Positions 1-8,471 of a stretch of 64,000 nucleotides of DNA are shown here, piece by piece. Position 1 is the stretch's first letter. Each line of letters starts with the position of its first letter. The notes beneath the pieces were generated by a model that worked only from the letters and a program-made list of their open reading frames with translations, was not told where the DNA came from and made no database searches. The DNA is from Sedimentibacter saalensis (GTDB taxonomy: Bacteria; Bacillota; Clostridia; Tissierellales; Sedimentibacteraceae), in assembly GCF_007830175.1 (NCBI RefSeq), contig NZ_VLKH01000010.1, positions 92,436 through 156,435 on the forward strand. Reading direction: 5' to 3'. A program made the translations under genes and the position numbers.

Positions 1-1
1 A

Positions 2-163
2 CATGGAATTCATGATAAAGTTGTTCCATTTGAATTAGGCGAAGTGCAACACTATGGAATTAAAAATTCTATTTTGTTGCCGTTTGAATTCAGCGGTCAT
101 GGTGCTTTCTATGATGAACATGAAAAGTTCAATGAAGAATTGATGAAATTTATTGAAAAATAA
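2..163 (+). CDS. alpha/beta hydrolase, C-terminal fragment
   Basis: The window opens inside a reading frame that ends at the TAA at 161-163; about 53 residues are visible. The segment HDKVVPFE followed about 28 residues later by SGHGAFYDE is the usual layout of the late acid and the catalytic histidine at the end of an alpha/beta hydrolase (D in HDKVVP, H in GHGAF). The substrate cannot be told. The fold call rests on this short tail only. Confidence 0.55.
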   Translation, partial: HGIHDKVVPFELGEVQHYGIKNSILLPFEFSGHGAFYDEHEKFNEELMKFIEK

Positions 164-235
164 GCAAAGTAGTGAACTTAAAAAGCAATAATAAATACCT
201 GCATTTTATTCCTGTGTAAAAATCCTAAAGACAAC

Positions 236-252
236 ATATACTAACAGTATAT
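236..252. promoter_or_regulatory. inverted repeat ahead of cysteine synthase gene
   Basis: ATATACT-AAC-AGTATAT is a perfect 7-base inverted repeat immediately before the ribosome site of the gene at 268. It contains a TATACT that could serve as a -10 box, but no good -35 box is seen 17 bases upstream. A repressor site is possible; nothing else supports it. Confidence 0.25.
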
Positions 253-267
253 AAAGGAGGAATTTTT

Positions 268-1290
268 ATGACAATGAGCAAAATAATGCAGGAAAAGTTC
301 AATGGAATTTCTGCTATGATAAATAACACTCCCCTGCTTGAAATTTCTCTCCGTTACAGAGGAACTGAAAGAAAGGTATATGCCAAAGCTGAGTATTACA
401 ATTTTACAGGAAGCATAAAGGACAGAATTGTCCTTCACATAATGAAGCAGTTTTATGATGACGGAACCATTAAAGAAGGTGATACAATTGTTGAAGCAAC
501 AAGCGGCAATACCGGGATTTCCATATCAGCAATTGGAGTGTATCTTGGCAATCCTGTTAAAATATTCATGCCGGACTGGATGTGCCGTGAGCGACTTATT
601 CTCATGAAGGAGTATGGGGCAACTGTAACATCAGTTTCCAAGGAAGACGGAGGTTTTAAGGGCTGTATTGAAATGGCCTCTGACATGGGGAAAGAAAATG
701 GTATATGTCTGCCATGTCAATTTTCTAATCCAGTCAACGTTGACGCCCATTATAAAACAACCGGGAAAGAAATATTATCTCAACTTGCTGAATTTGGAAA
801 GAAGCCTGATGGCATTGTGGCCGGAATCGGCACCGGTGGCACCATAATGGGTATAAAGAAAGCTCTTCAGGAAATATATCCAGACTGTAAGGCATTTCCG
901 TTAGAACCGGAAAACTCGCCATTAATGACAACAGACGGTAAGTCATTCGGTCCTCACAGAATCGCCGGTATCGGCGATGACTTCATTCCCGAAATTGTAA
1001 AACTTAATGAACTTGATGACATTATTACCGTTGATGACGGTGATGCCATCAATATGGCAAGGAAGCTTGCTTCACAGCTGGGAATCGGTGTAGGCATTTC
1101 CTCCGGTGCAAACTTTCTTGGTGCACTGAAAGCTCAGGACATTCTTGGCAGTGAGGATTCCATTGTTGTAACAGTATTTGCTGATGACAACAAGAAATAT
1201 CTGTCAACTGAATTAGTGGAAAGTCAAGAGGAAAAGCCCGCACACATGACTCCTCATATAGAACTGATGGGTTTTAGAGCCATCAGGTAA
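268..1290 (+). CDS. cysteine synthase family PLP enzyme
   Basis: A 340-residue fold-type II PLP enzyme of the cysteine synthase / cystathionine beta-synthase group. Visible motifs: the PLP lysine in GSIKDR (K51), the phosphate and substrate loop SGNTG (79-83), the glycine loop GTGGT (188-192), and GISSGAN near the C-terminus. The family performs beta-replacement on O-acetylserine or related substrates; the exact nucleophile is not readable. AAGGAGG lies 7 bases before the ATG, which decides the start. Its last 8 bases overlap the end of the convergent cysteine-desulfurase-like gene, so the two share a 3' junction. It could also be an O-phosphoserine or diaminopropionate-type synthase. Confidence 0.85.
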   Translation: MTMSKIMQEKFNGISAMINNTPLLEISLRYRGTERKVYAKAEYYNFTGSIKDRIVLHIMKQFYDDGTIKEGDTIVEATSGNTGISISAIGVYLGNPVKIFMPDWMCRERLILMKEYGATVTSVSKEDGGFKGCIEMASDMGKENGICLPCQFSNPVNVDAHYKTTGKEILSQLAEFGKKPDGIVAGIGTGGTIMGIKKALQEIYPDCKAFPLEPENSPLMTTDGKSFGPHRIAGIGDDFIPEIVKLNELDDIITVDDGDAINMARKLASQLGIGVGISSGANFLGALKAQDILGSEDSIVVTVFADDNKKYLSTELVESQEEKPAHMTPHIELMGFRAIR

Positions 1291-3016
1291 CGTCTTTCAA
1301 GTTTACAAAATAAAACCATCCATGGCCATAGAACCTGCCCTCATCAAGTGTCTTGAAGTTGTCAGGTTCTTTTGATAATCTATCTGCATGAGTCTTTGCT
1401 TCCGACAAATATGCGCCAAATTCTTCGGAAAGCTGATGTATTTCCGTGGAGTTTATTTTATTTTTTTTGCTGATAAACTTAATGCTTTCTTTTATTCCAA
1501 AGCTATCCACCATGTCATATGAATCCTTATAATTTGTATGGCTCCACTTCCCTGTTTTTAAATCCATCTCATATTCATTTAAAAACAAGTATCCGTACTG
1601 TGCTGTGAACTCAACAGCGTTTAGTATGAACTCAACCTCATCTTCAGTCATTACATAATGAATGTTAAATCTTAGCCATCCAGGTTTTATTGATGTAACC
1701 CCGTCTTTTATAAACTGCCTGTAAGCCTTTGATTTTTCTTCGCTGATTTTCATGAGTCTGTGGCCGTAAGGAGCAGCACATGCACATCCGGCTCTCATTT
1801 GAATTCCAAACAAATCATTTATGAGTTTAGCAGCAAACCTTGGGTGAAGAAGTTTATCACTGTGCTTAATCTTGATTGAAAATATAGGCATTCTGTTTTC
1901 ATCTGCAGGTCCAAGTATCTCAATGTTAGGATTTGACTTTAATCTATCCAATACCTTTTTTGTATTATACTTCTCTTTTTCTTCTATTTTTTCTGTTCCC
2001 GTCAAATCCTTGAGCTCAATTGCAAGTGCAGCCTTGAACAACTGCAGTATTCCAGGAGTTCCGGCCATTTCTCTTAATTCTGGATTGCTGATATAATCGT
2101 GAGCATATGCACTCACATAAGATACTGTTCCGCCTCCTGAAACTGTGGGAGGAATGCTGCTGTCATAAAGCCTTTCATTTAAGATAAGCAAGCCTGAAGC
2201 ACCTGTGCCTCCCAGCCATTTGTGGGGAGCTACATATATGGCATCCAGAAATTCATCGCTGCCCTTGTTCATGTTTATTTCAACATAGGGCGAACATGCA
2301 GCGTAGTCAAAACACACGTAACCATTGTTTTCGTGCATTATTCTGGCAATATCATAGACAGGAGTGATAACGCCTGTTACATTTGATGCTGCTGAGAAAG
2401 AACCTATTTTCAGTCTGCCCTTATACTTTTCATCAGAAACTTTCCTTCTGAGATTGTCCATGTCAAATTTACCATCTATATCAAGTTCAATCTCCACTGT
2501 TTCTGCCAACCCTTCCTTCCACATGAGAATGTTGGAGTGATGTTCGTAAGGACCGATGAAAACCACAGGCATATGTTTTTTGCATTCTTCTGATTCATTT
2601 ACAAGATCATAAAGACCCTTGTTGTTTTTAAAATAGTTACCTATTATGCTGTCAACTCTTCTGCTGGCTGCAGGCGGAATATAAATACCCATAATTTTAG
2701 CGAAAGATTCAATGGCTCCCGTAGCGCCGTTTCCTGATGGTATTACAATACAATTTTTCTCGGCATTGAAATGTTTCTTAATAATATCAAGTGACTTGTG
2801 AAGTATTTTAGTCATAACCTCTCCGGTCATGTCATCTTCTGTATGGGTATTTGCATAGCATTTTTGAATATCTGCCAGATATTCTTCCATAAATTTTAAT
2901 CCACGTGCAGAAGCAGTAAAATCTGCATAAGTCATTACTCTTTCACCATAGGGTGTCTTGAATTTATATCCATACCCAATCAATTCGTCTCTTAATGTTT
3001 CAAATGATATGCTCAT
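1283..3016 (-). CDS. aminotransferase class V / cysteine desulfurase-like protein
   Basis: A 577-residue fold-type I PLP enzyme of the class V / NifS-SufS group, about 170 residues longer than a normal cysteine desulfurase. PLP lysine: APHKWLGG (K266). Phosphate-side motif: SGNGATG (94-100). A catalytic-type cysteine sits in RAGCACA (C411 or C413), which favours sulfur chemistry. An extra C-terminal stretch of about 130 residues has no motif I recognise. A GGAGG site precedes the ATG. It runs convergently into a cysteine-synthase-like gene (8-base overlap), so one gene makes and the other may consume cysteine, or both act in one sulfur-transfer task. No scaffold gene (iscU/sufU) is nearby. 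Confidence 0.75.
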   Translation of the reverse strand: MSISFETLRDELIGYGYKFKTPYGERVMTYADFTASARGLKFMEEYLADIQKCYANTHTEDDMTGEVMTKILHKSLDIIKKHFNAEKNCIVIPSGNGATGAIESFAKIMGIYIPPAASRRVDSIIGNYFKNNKGLYDLVNESEECKKHMPVVFIGPYEHHSNILMWKEGLAETVEIELDIDGKFDMDNLRRKVSDEKYKGRLKIGSFSAASNVTGVITPVYDIARIMHENNGYVCFDYAACSPYVEINMNKGSDEFLDAIYVAPHKWLGGTGASGLLILNERLYDSSIPPTVSGGGTVSYVSAYAHDYISNPELREMAGTPGILQLFKAALAIELKDLTGTEKIEEKEKYNTKKVLDRLKSNPNIEILGPADENRMPIFSIKIKHSDKLLHPRFAAKLINDLFGIQMRAGCACAAPYGHRLMKISEEKSKAYRQFIKDGVTSIKPGWLRFNIHYVMTEDEVEFILNAVEFTAQYGYLFLNEYEMDLKTGKWSHTNYKDSYDMVDSFGIKESIKFISKKNKINSTEIHQLSEEFGAYLSEAKTHADRLSKEPDNFKTLDEGRFYGHGWFYFVNLKDVT

Positions 3017-3123
3017 AATATCTCCTCCATTTTATATGCTTTTATAATTAACTGTAGAGGTAATTATATTCATATCTAGAAAAAAATTTGATATAACCCA
3101 CCCTTATTTTATTTTTTCAGCTA

Positions 3124-3152
3124 TTGCTTTTATTTTATACTAATTTTATAAT
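3124..3152 (+). promoter_or_regulatory. sigma-A-type promoter for the zinc-ribbon gene
   Basis: TTGCTT (3124-3129), a 17-base spacer and TATAAT (3147-3152) lie about 25 bases upstream of the TTG start at 3177. This is a near-consensus vegetative promoter by eye; the start site would be near 3159. Confidence 0.5.
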
Positions 3153-3176
3153 GATTGTAAAAGGAGTGATGTTCAA

Positions 3177-3641
3177 TTGGCAAAGAGAGCTTTTTATTGT
3201 CCCCAGTGCAAGGCAAATTTCAATGTGGAGAGTTATTACAATAAACTTGGCAGTCCTCTAAGGAAATGTCCAGGCTGTTTAAATACGTATTATGATACTT
3301 CAGTCAGGGAACCCGCACTAATGTCACCTTCAGACTTCCTTCCTAAAACAATAGGTGCAATTGCATGGTGCATTCTTATTAGTTTTGCAATAGGTTCAGC
3401 CGTAGCTTTGATTGCTGTTGGGTCTATAAGTTTTGATGTATTTTTGAAGGCTGGTTCAGCAGTATTCCTGATTTATGTGTTAGTACTCAGGCCCTGGGAC
3501 TATAGGGATGAAATCAATGCTTCGCTGGAAAGGTTGAAGGATGAAAACTATGTAAAAGCCTTAAAAAAATACGGCAAATGTGACATCGCACCAGATTCGG
3601 CATATTTAAAATTTATTAACAGCGATAAAAATTATGTATAG
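3177..3641 (+). CDS. small zinc-ribbon membrane protein
   Basis: A 154-residue protein with an N-terminal zinc ribbon (CPQC, then CPGC about 20 residues later) followed by two hydrophobic segments at about 60-80 and 85-103, and a charged C-terminal tail. The start is TTG: AAAGGAG lies about 10 bases upstream and the zinc finger begins within a few residues. Function unknown. The layout suggests a membrane-anchored metal-binding protein with both ends in the cytoplasm. It is transcribed alone, with its own promoter and terminator. Confidence 0.7.
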   Translation: MAKRAFYCPQCKANFNVESYYNKLGSPLRKCPGCLNTYYDTSVREPALMSPSDFLPKTIGAIAWCILISFAIGSAVALIAVGSISFDVFLKAGSAVFLIYVLVLRPWDYRDEINASLERLKDENYVKALKKYGKCDIAPDSAYLKFINSDKNYV

Positions 3642-3663
3642 TTTACATTGACTTAAAAAAATA

Positions 3664-3716
3664 AGAGTGGCAATCCATTTCTGGTTTTACTACGGATTTG
3701 TGATTGCCACTTATTA
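3664..3716. terminator. bidirectional intrinsic terminator
   Basis: AGTGGCAATC (3666-3675) pairs perfectly with GATTGCCACT (3702-3711), flanked by A-rich DNA on the left and a TTATTA tract on the right. It follows the + strand gene ending at 3641. Confidence 0.65.
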
Positions 3717-3783
3717 GTAAATACATAAATTTATTGTATTAATGGTAACAACAACAATATACTTTATGTAGTCTAATAAAGAA

Positions 3784-3826
3784 GTCACAGCTACGATTTA
3801 CTTGTCGTGTGCTGTGACAATTATTT
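3784..3826. terminator. second hairpin between convergent units
   Basis: GTCACAGC (3784-3791) pairs with GCTGTGAC (3811-3818), followed on the + strand by AATTATTTTT. It lies between the + gene ending at 3641 and the end of the long minus-strand operon at 3877. It probably serves that operon, although the T tract on its side is weak. Confidence 0.45.
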
Positions 3827-3876
3827 TTACAGTGTATAAACTTTAATTAATAGCTGTCCCTAATAGTACTCAGCTG

Positions 3877-5301
3877 TTACAGCTTGCCTTCTTTCATGAA
3901 CTTTGAATTTGTTCCGTTGATTTCAAAAAACTCTTTAGAAGCTCTTTTGCCTATTCCATCAGGATATTTTTTGATTTTGGAAAGCACTTCATCCTCATTG
4001 ACATTTATAAGCTTTTGATTTTGCATTATTATTTTTCCGTTTACTACCGATAGATCAACTTCCCAACCTCTGGCACTATATACTAGGTTAGGAACTATAT
4101 TTCTCATGGGATAAGTGTATATCGGCTGCATTGATGGGAAATTAAGGTCTATAGCAATGAAATCGGCCTGTTTTCCTACTTCCAAAGAACCCACTGATTC
4201 CCCAAGACCAACTGCCTGAGCACCTTCGATTGTGGCCATTCTCAATGCTCTCCATGCAGGCATTATTTCAGGATTGCCATATTTAATCTTATTAAAAACA
4301 CATACATTCTTCATTTCATGTATAATATTGTGACAGTTATTCCCTGATGCCTGATCAGAACCAAGAGCAACCTTTCCGCCGCTTTCCTGAAATACTACGC
4401 TGGGACATACAATTCCATCAATGATGCCAATTGAAGCAGGATTTACTATCATTGATGCTCCACTCTTTGCAATAATTCGAGTTTCATCATCATTGCAATC
4501 AGTAAGATGTACTGCAATAAGACTACTATCAAGATATCCAAGATCATTTAAAAATTCAGTAGGCCTTTTGCCATAGCGTTTGACTATTTGATATGTCTCA
4601 CGATCGCCTTGCTGAACATGCATATGGATTTTTGTATTTTTTTCCTTTACTATCTTCTGAATTTTGAGCAGCATTTCTGGGCTAACAAAATCAGCCCCTT
4701 GAGGTCCAAATAGAATTTTAATCCTTCCATCTGATTTGTTATGCCATTTGTCATAAAGCTCCATATTTTTCTTTAGGGCCTTTTCGCCTTGCTCATCATC
4801 AAATTCATAGAGCTCACCCGTCTTATATACTCTTCTTGTTGCAGCTCTTATATTTTGAGTAATATTGCCTCTTGCACCAACTTTATCAATGAATTTGCAT
4901 ACATTGTTCATTTCAAATTCATAGTCACCAATTGTAGTTGTCCCTGCCTTTACAGCTTCAATAATTGCTACCTCACTGCCAGCATCACGTTCCACATTAG
5001 TCACTACATTATCAAAAGGCTGCAGTCCGAACATCATCCAATTATTAGTATCCTGTGCCAGCCCTCTCATTACATTACATGCAGTGTGCATGTGTCCATC
5101 GATAAACCCCGGAAATATGGCATGTTCCTTCAAATCTAATACTTCTTCAGCTGAATATTCCGTATTGACTTTATTGCTATCAATAAAATCAATAATTTTT
5201 CCGCCGTCGACAATCATTGCAACATCAGTCTTATACCCGACACCTTCTCCTTTCATTGTGTAAAAATGAGGTGCCTTCACGATCATATCTACCTTCTTCA
5301 T
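3877..5301 (-). CDS. amidohydrolase / chlorohydrolase-family deaminase
   Basis: A 474-residue metal-dependent hydrolase of the amidohydrolase superfamily (guanine deaminase / SsnA / TrzN-like). Metal ligands are visible in order: GHMHTA near residue 70, HMHVQQGD near 230, VHLTDC near 262, and GSDQASGNN carrying the late aspartate near 315. The substrate is likely a cyclic or amidine-type C-N compound. It is the last gene of the operon, 24 bases after the NhaC carrier, and shares its sigma-54 promoter. The context points to deamination or ring hydrolysis of the imported compound, but the exact reaction is not readable. Confidence 0.8.
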   Translation of the reverse strand: MKKVDMIVKAPHFYTMKGEGVGYKTDVAMIVDGGKIIDFIDSNKVNTEYSAEEVLDLKEHAIFPGFIDGHMHTACNVMRGLAQDTNNWMMFGLQPFDNVVTNVERDAGSEVAIIEAVKAGTTTIGDYEFEMNNVCKFIDKVGARGNITQNIRAATRRVYKTGELYEFDDEQGEKALKKNMELYDKWHNKSDGRIKILFGPQGADFVSPEMLLKIQKIVKEKNTKIHMHVQQGDRETYQIVKRYGKRPTEFLNDLGYLDSSLIAVHLTDCNDDETRIIAKSGASMIVNPASIGIIDGIVCPSVVFQESGGKVALGSDQASGNNCHNIIHEMKNVCVFNKIKYGNPEIMPAWRALRMATIEGAQAVGLGESVGSLEVGKQADFIAIDLNFPSMQPIYTYPMRNIVPNLVYSARGWEVDLSVVNGKIIMQNQKLINVNEDEVLSKIKKYPDGIGKRASKEFFEINGTNSKFMKEGKL

Positions 5302-5325
5302 TTTCTACCTTCCAATAAATATTAT

Positions 5326-6858
5326 TTATGCAATAACTTCTTGTTTACTTGTAATCTTTGAAAATATAAGCAGTGCACATGCTAAGATAACTGCAGTAAT
5401 CAGAATGCTCAATGCATATAGTCCAGTCAATCCACCGAACAGGAATCCTATTGCCGCCGAAATTCCTACAGTAAGTCCATATGGAAGTTGCGTCTGAACG
5501 TGAACTATATGATTACATGATGCTCCTGTTGAAGATAGAATTGTTGTATCAGATATAGGTGAGCATTGGTCTCCAAATAATCCACCACTTATTACTGCAC
5601 CTACTACGTACGCAAATGGAAGATTAAACGCGATTGCCATAGGAAAAGCTATTGGCATCATAATTGACCATACACCCCATGATGAACCTGTTGCAAACGA
5701 AATTGCAGCACCAAAAACAAATATCATAACCGGAACTAAACCTGGCGTTAAGTAATTTTCAACAACACTAGCTAGATATACACCAACTTGCATCTGTCCT
5801 GTAATGCTTCCAACCGACCATGCACAAATTAGTATAAATGGTACTGAAATTAACTGGGCCATTCCATCTACGAAATTATTAAATGCCTTAGTTATTGAAA
5901 ATAACTTGGTCGTAACACCTACAATACCAGCACCAATTGCACCTCCAACGAAACCCATGCTAATTGCAAGGGTCATATTTCCGTTTAGAAATGCTTCTTT
6001 CAAACCATTTTCTGAAATATTGCCAGTCCAGAAAATTGTTGAAAACAATGACACAAATAAGCAAATCATTGGAATTGCAAAATTCAAAATTGAAGGTTCA
6101 TATCCTTCTGGAAGCTCTGCCTTAGTTTCAGGAACTAGAGGCTGTACGCCTTCACCAAGAAGTTTTCCCTCTTTTCTTGCCCTTAATTCTTCTTTATACA
6201 TGGGTCCTATATTAAGATTAAATATTGCTACCAATATAACAGTCAACATAGCAAACAATCCATATATGTTGAATGGAAGCATATGAAGCCATATTGACCA
6301 TTCATTATCGGTTAACCCTCCTGCTAAAAGTTCAGCAGAAATCAGTCCTACAATAAAAGGACCATAGCTAGAAATTGGTGAAAATGCAGCTAAGTTGCAT
6401 CCCATTGAGTCAAGAATGTATGCGAGCTTTGCTCTTGAAACCCTTACCATGTCTGTTACAGGTCTCATTATTGTGCCAAGAATTAGGCAAGGTTCAGTAT
6501 AAGAAAAGATAAATGCTGAAAGGGCTGTTACAATCTGACCTTTTTTTGCATTATTGATTTTCTTTGTAACGATTTTAGCGAAAGCGTTTGCCGAACCTGT
6601 TACTCTTAGCATAGCCACAAGTCCCCCTGAAAGTGTTACCAACAGCAACAGACCTGCATTCCATTCACTTGCAATTGATGGGATAAAATAATCTCTGAAG
6701 ACAGCTACAAATCCCACTACAGGATTAAAACCATTGAGCATAGTTGCTCCAACCCATACAGCTACAAATAATGATAAGATTGTTTGTTTTGTCATCAATG
6801 CAAACACAATGGCAACAACTGGAGGGAGTAAACATAAAATACCGAAAACATTTTCCAT
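5326..6858 (-). CDS. NhaC-family Na+-coupled carrier
   Basis: A 510-residue polytopic membrane protein with about 11-13 hydrophobic segments. The GDQCSPISDTTILSS segment and the SGGLFGDQ region are hallmarks of the NhaC Na+/H+ antiporter family. Several family members move organic solutes rather than protons. Because it is co-transcribed with the amidohydrolase and preceded by a sigma-54 activator, I infer that it imports that enzyme's substrate. AAGGAGA precedes the ATG. A short stem CCAGAC-TTAT-GTCTGG (6877-6892) lies in its leader just upstream of the ribosome site and may affect translation. Confidence 0.8.
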   Translation of the reverse strand: MENVFGILCLLPPVVAIVFALMTKQTILSLFVAVWVGATMLNGFNPVVGFVAVFRDYFIPSIASEWNAGLLLLVTLSGGLVAMLRVTGSANAFAKIVTKKINNAKKGQIVTALSAFIFSYTEPCLILGTIMRPVTDMVRVSRAKLAYILDSMGCNLAAFSPISSYGPFIVGLISAELLAGGLTDNEWSIWLHMLPFNIYGLFAMLTVILVAIFNLNIGPMYKEELRARKEGKLLGEGVQPLVPETKAELPEGYEPSILNFAIPMICLFVSLFSTIFWTGNISENGLKEAFLNGNMTLAISMGFVGGAIGAGIVGVTTKLFSITKAFNNFVDGMAQLISVPFILICAWSVGSITGQMQVGVYLASVVENYLTPGLVPVMIFVFGAAISFATGSSWGVWSIMMPIAFPMAIAFNLPFAYVVGAVISGGLFGDQCSPISDTTILSSTGASCNHIVHVQTQLPYGLTVGISAAIGFLFGGLTGLYALSILITAVILACALLIFSKITSKQEVIA

Positions 6859-6913
6859 ACATATTCTCCTTATCTACCAGACTTATGTCTGGCTAATTTT
6901 ACTATTATAAATA

Positions 6914-6928
6914 GCAATAGTTGTGCCA
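6914..6928 (-). promoter_or_regulatory. sigma-54 promoter (-24/-12)
   Basis: Read on the minus strand: TGGCAC-AACTA-TTGCT, a match to the RpoN consensus (GG and GC correctly spaced). It lies 56 bases upstream of the NhaC start and downstream of a sigma-54 activator gene. A candidate enhancer, TTTTACT-TATTG-AGTAAAA (7001-7019), lies about 85 bases further upstream. Confidence 0.8.
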
Positions 6929-7000
6929 ATATTATGAATTTCTATATTACACCCATTTCAACAACTTAAGGGCCACTGTCATTTTAATAAAACAAAATTA

Positions 7001-7019
7001 TTTTACTTATTGAGTAAAA
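7001..7019. promoter_or_regulatory. candidate enhancer (UAS) for the sigma-54 promoter
   Basis: Perfect inverted repeat TTTTACT-TATTG-AGTAAAA, about 85-90 bases upstream of the -24/-12 element. TTTTACT recurs just to its right. The placement suits an activator site, but the tract is AT-rich and could be chance. Confidence 0.35.
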
Positions 7020-7045
7020 AATATTTTACTTTTTACTTTTTCTTT

Positions 7046-8425
7046 TTACCTTTTACTTTTCAGTCCAAATTTAAGTAACTTATAATTCAACGTTTGCTTT
7101 GATATTTTTAATTTTTTTGCTGCTTGAGTAATATTCTTGGTAGAATCCAGAGCCATGATAATAATTCTTTTTTCATATTCATATACCTTGTCTTCCAAGC
7201 TAAGATTATCATCGATTTTAAGAAGAGTTTTATGCTCTTTTTCAAAGAGATTGAACATATATGCAGGAAGGTCCTTTATATTGATAATGTTTGATCCTAT
7301 AACATTAAATGCACCTTCAACAATATTTTTAAGCTCTCTTACATTTCCAGGCCAATTATAATTACATAAAATCTCCATAACTTCACTGGAAACACCCATT
7401 ACATTTTTGTTCATTTTCAAGTTATTCAAGCCAATAAAATAATTTACCATGAAAGGAATATCAGCTATTCGGTCTCTTAAAGGCGGAATCTCAATTAGAA
7501 CTGTACTTAGTCTGTAAAAAAGATCCTCTCTGATAATATTTTCCTTCATACATTTTATTGGGTCTTGGTTAAGAGCACAGAGAACCTTTACATCAAAAGT
7601 CATGAATTCATTACTTCCAATTCTTTTAACCTTTTTTTCCTCTATAGTTTTAAGTATTTTAGCCTGCATAACCATACTCATGGAATTGATTTCATCGAGA
7701 AATATGGTTCCGCCATTAGCTATTTCAAATAATCCAGCTTTATCCTCGGCTCCTGTGAATGAACCCTTTGTAGCACCAAACATTATACTTTCTAAAAGCG
7801 TGTCCGGAATTGCAGCACAATTTTGCGAAACAAAAGGTTTTGAAGCCCTAGGTCCTGAACTGTGAATACTCTGAGCAATCATTTCCTTTCCTGTACCTGT
7901 CTCACCATATATCATTACGGCTGATTCAGTACTGGCTATCATCGGTATCATTTTTTTTATTTCATTAATTTTCTTAGAAGTTGTAATTATATCTTCTATA
8001 TTGTACAGCTTTTCATCTTTAGTTGAAATATTAGGAATAACAATCTGTCTTCGTTCAATGTTCTTATGAAATTCATCATCAATACACCTTGAAAAGTCAA
8101 TAGCACCAACAATACGTCCACCTTGCATAATAGGAAGGGTACTGCATACATTTGTTACACTATCACCATGAAGAGTGGTAAGATGTTCGATATGGTCATA
8201 TATAGGCTTTTTGGTTTTTAACACATTCATAATTGTGCTATCTTCTTCTTTTATTTCAGGATGTATTTCCATGATAGTCTTACCAATTACTTCGTCAAGT
8301 CGAAGGTTGTATAAGTCAGTTCTGAAATTGGTATAGTATTTAATTACACCTTTTTCATCGGTTATTATTACTCCATCAAAATAGTTATATATGTTGAGCA
8401 TTTTTGAAATATTAATATTACCCAT
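7046..8425 (-). CDS. PAS-domain sigma-54-dependent transcriptional activator
   Basis: A 459-residue enhancer-binding protein. An N-terminal PAS sensor (about 10-110) is followed by an AAA+ domain (about 145-370) with Walker A GETGTGKE, the sigma-54 contact loop GSFTGA (a GAFTGA variant), Walker B IFLDEI and an arginine-rich sensor region. The Fis-type HTH at the C-terminus reads TQAAKKLKISKQTLNYKL. There is no receiver domain, so the signal is probably a small molecule bound by PAS, as in RocR-type activators. It follows the hydantoinase gene by 46 bases and directly precedes the sigma-54 promoter of the carrier/amidohydrolase pair, which it very likely controls. Confidence 0.88.
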   Translation of the reverse strand: MGNINISKMLNIYNYFDGVIITDEKGVIKYYTNFRTDLYNLRLDEVIGKTIMEIHPEIKEEDSTIMNVLKTKKPIYDHIEHLTTLHGDSVTNVCSTLPIMQGGRIVGAIDFSRCIDDEFHKNIERRQIVIPNISTKDEKLYNIEDIITTSKKINEIKKMIPMIASTESAVMIYGETGTGKEMIAQSIHSSGPRASKPFVSQNCAAIPDTLLESIMFGATKGSFTGAEDKAGLFEIANGGTIFLDEINSMSMVMQAKILKTIEEKKVKRIGSNEFMTFDVKVLCALNQDPIKCMKENIIREDLFYRLSTVLIEIPPLRDRIADIPFMVNYFIGLNNLKMNKNVMGVSSEVMEILCNYNWPGNVRELKNIVEGAFNVIGSNIINIKDLPAYMFNLFEKEHKTLLKIDDNLSLEDKVYEYEKRIIIMALDSTKNITQAAKKLKISKQTLNYKLLKFGLKSKR

Positions 8426-8471
8426 CCATTTTACCCCCCACTCTTACAAATTCTGTTATTTACCAAAAAGT

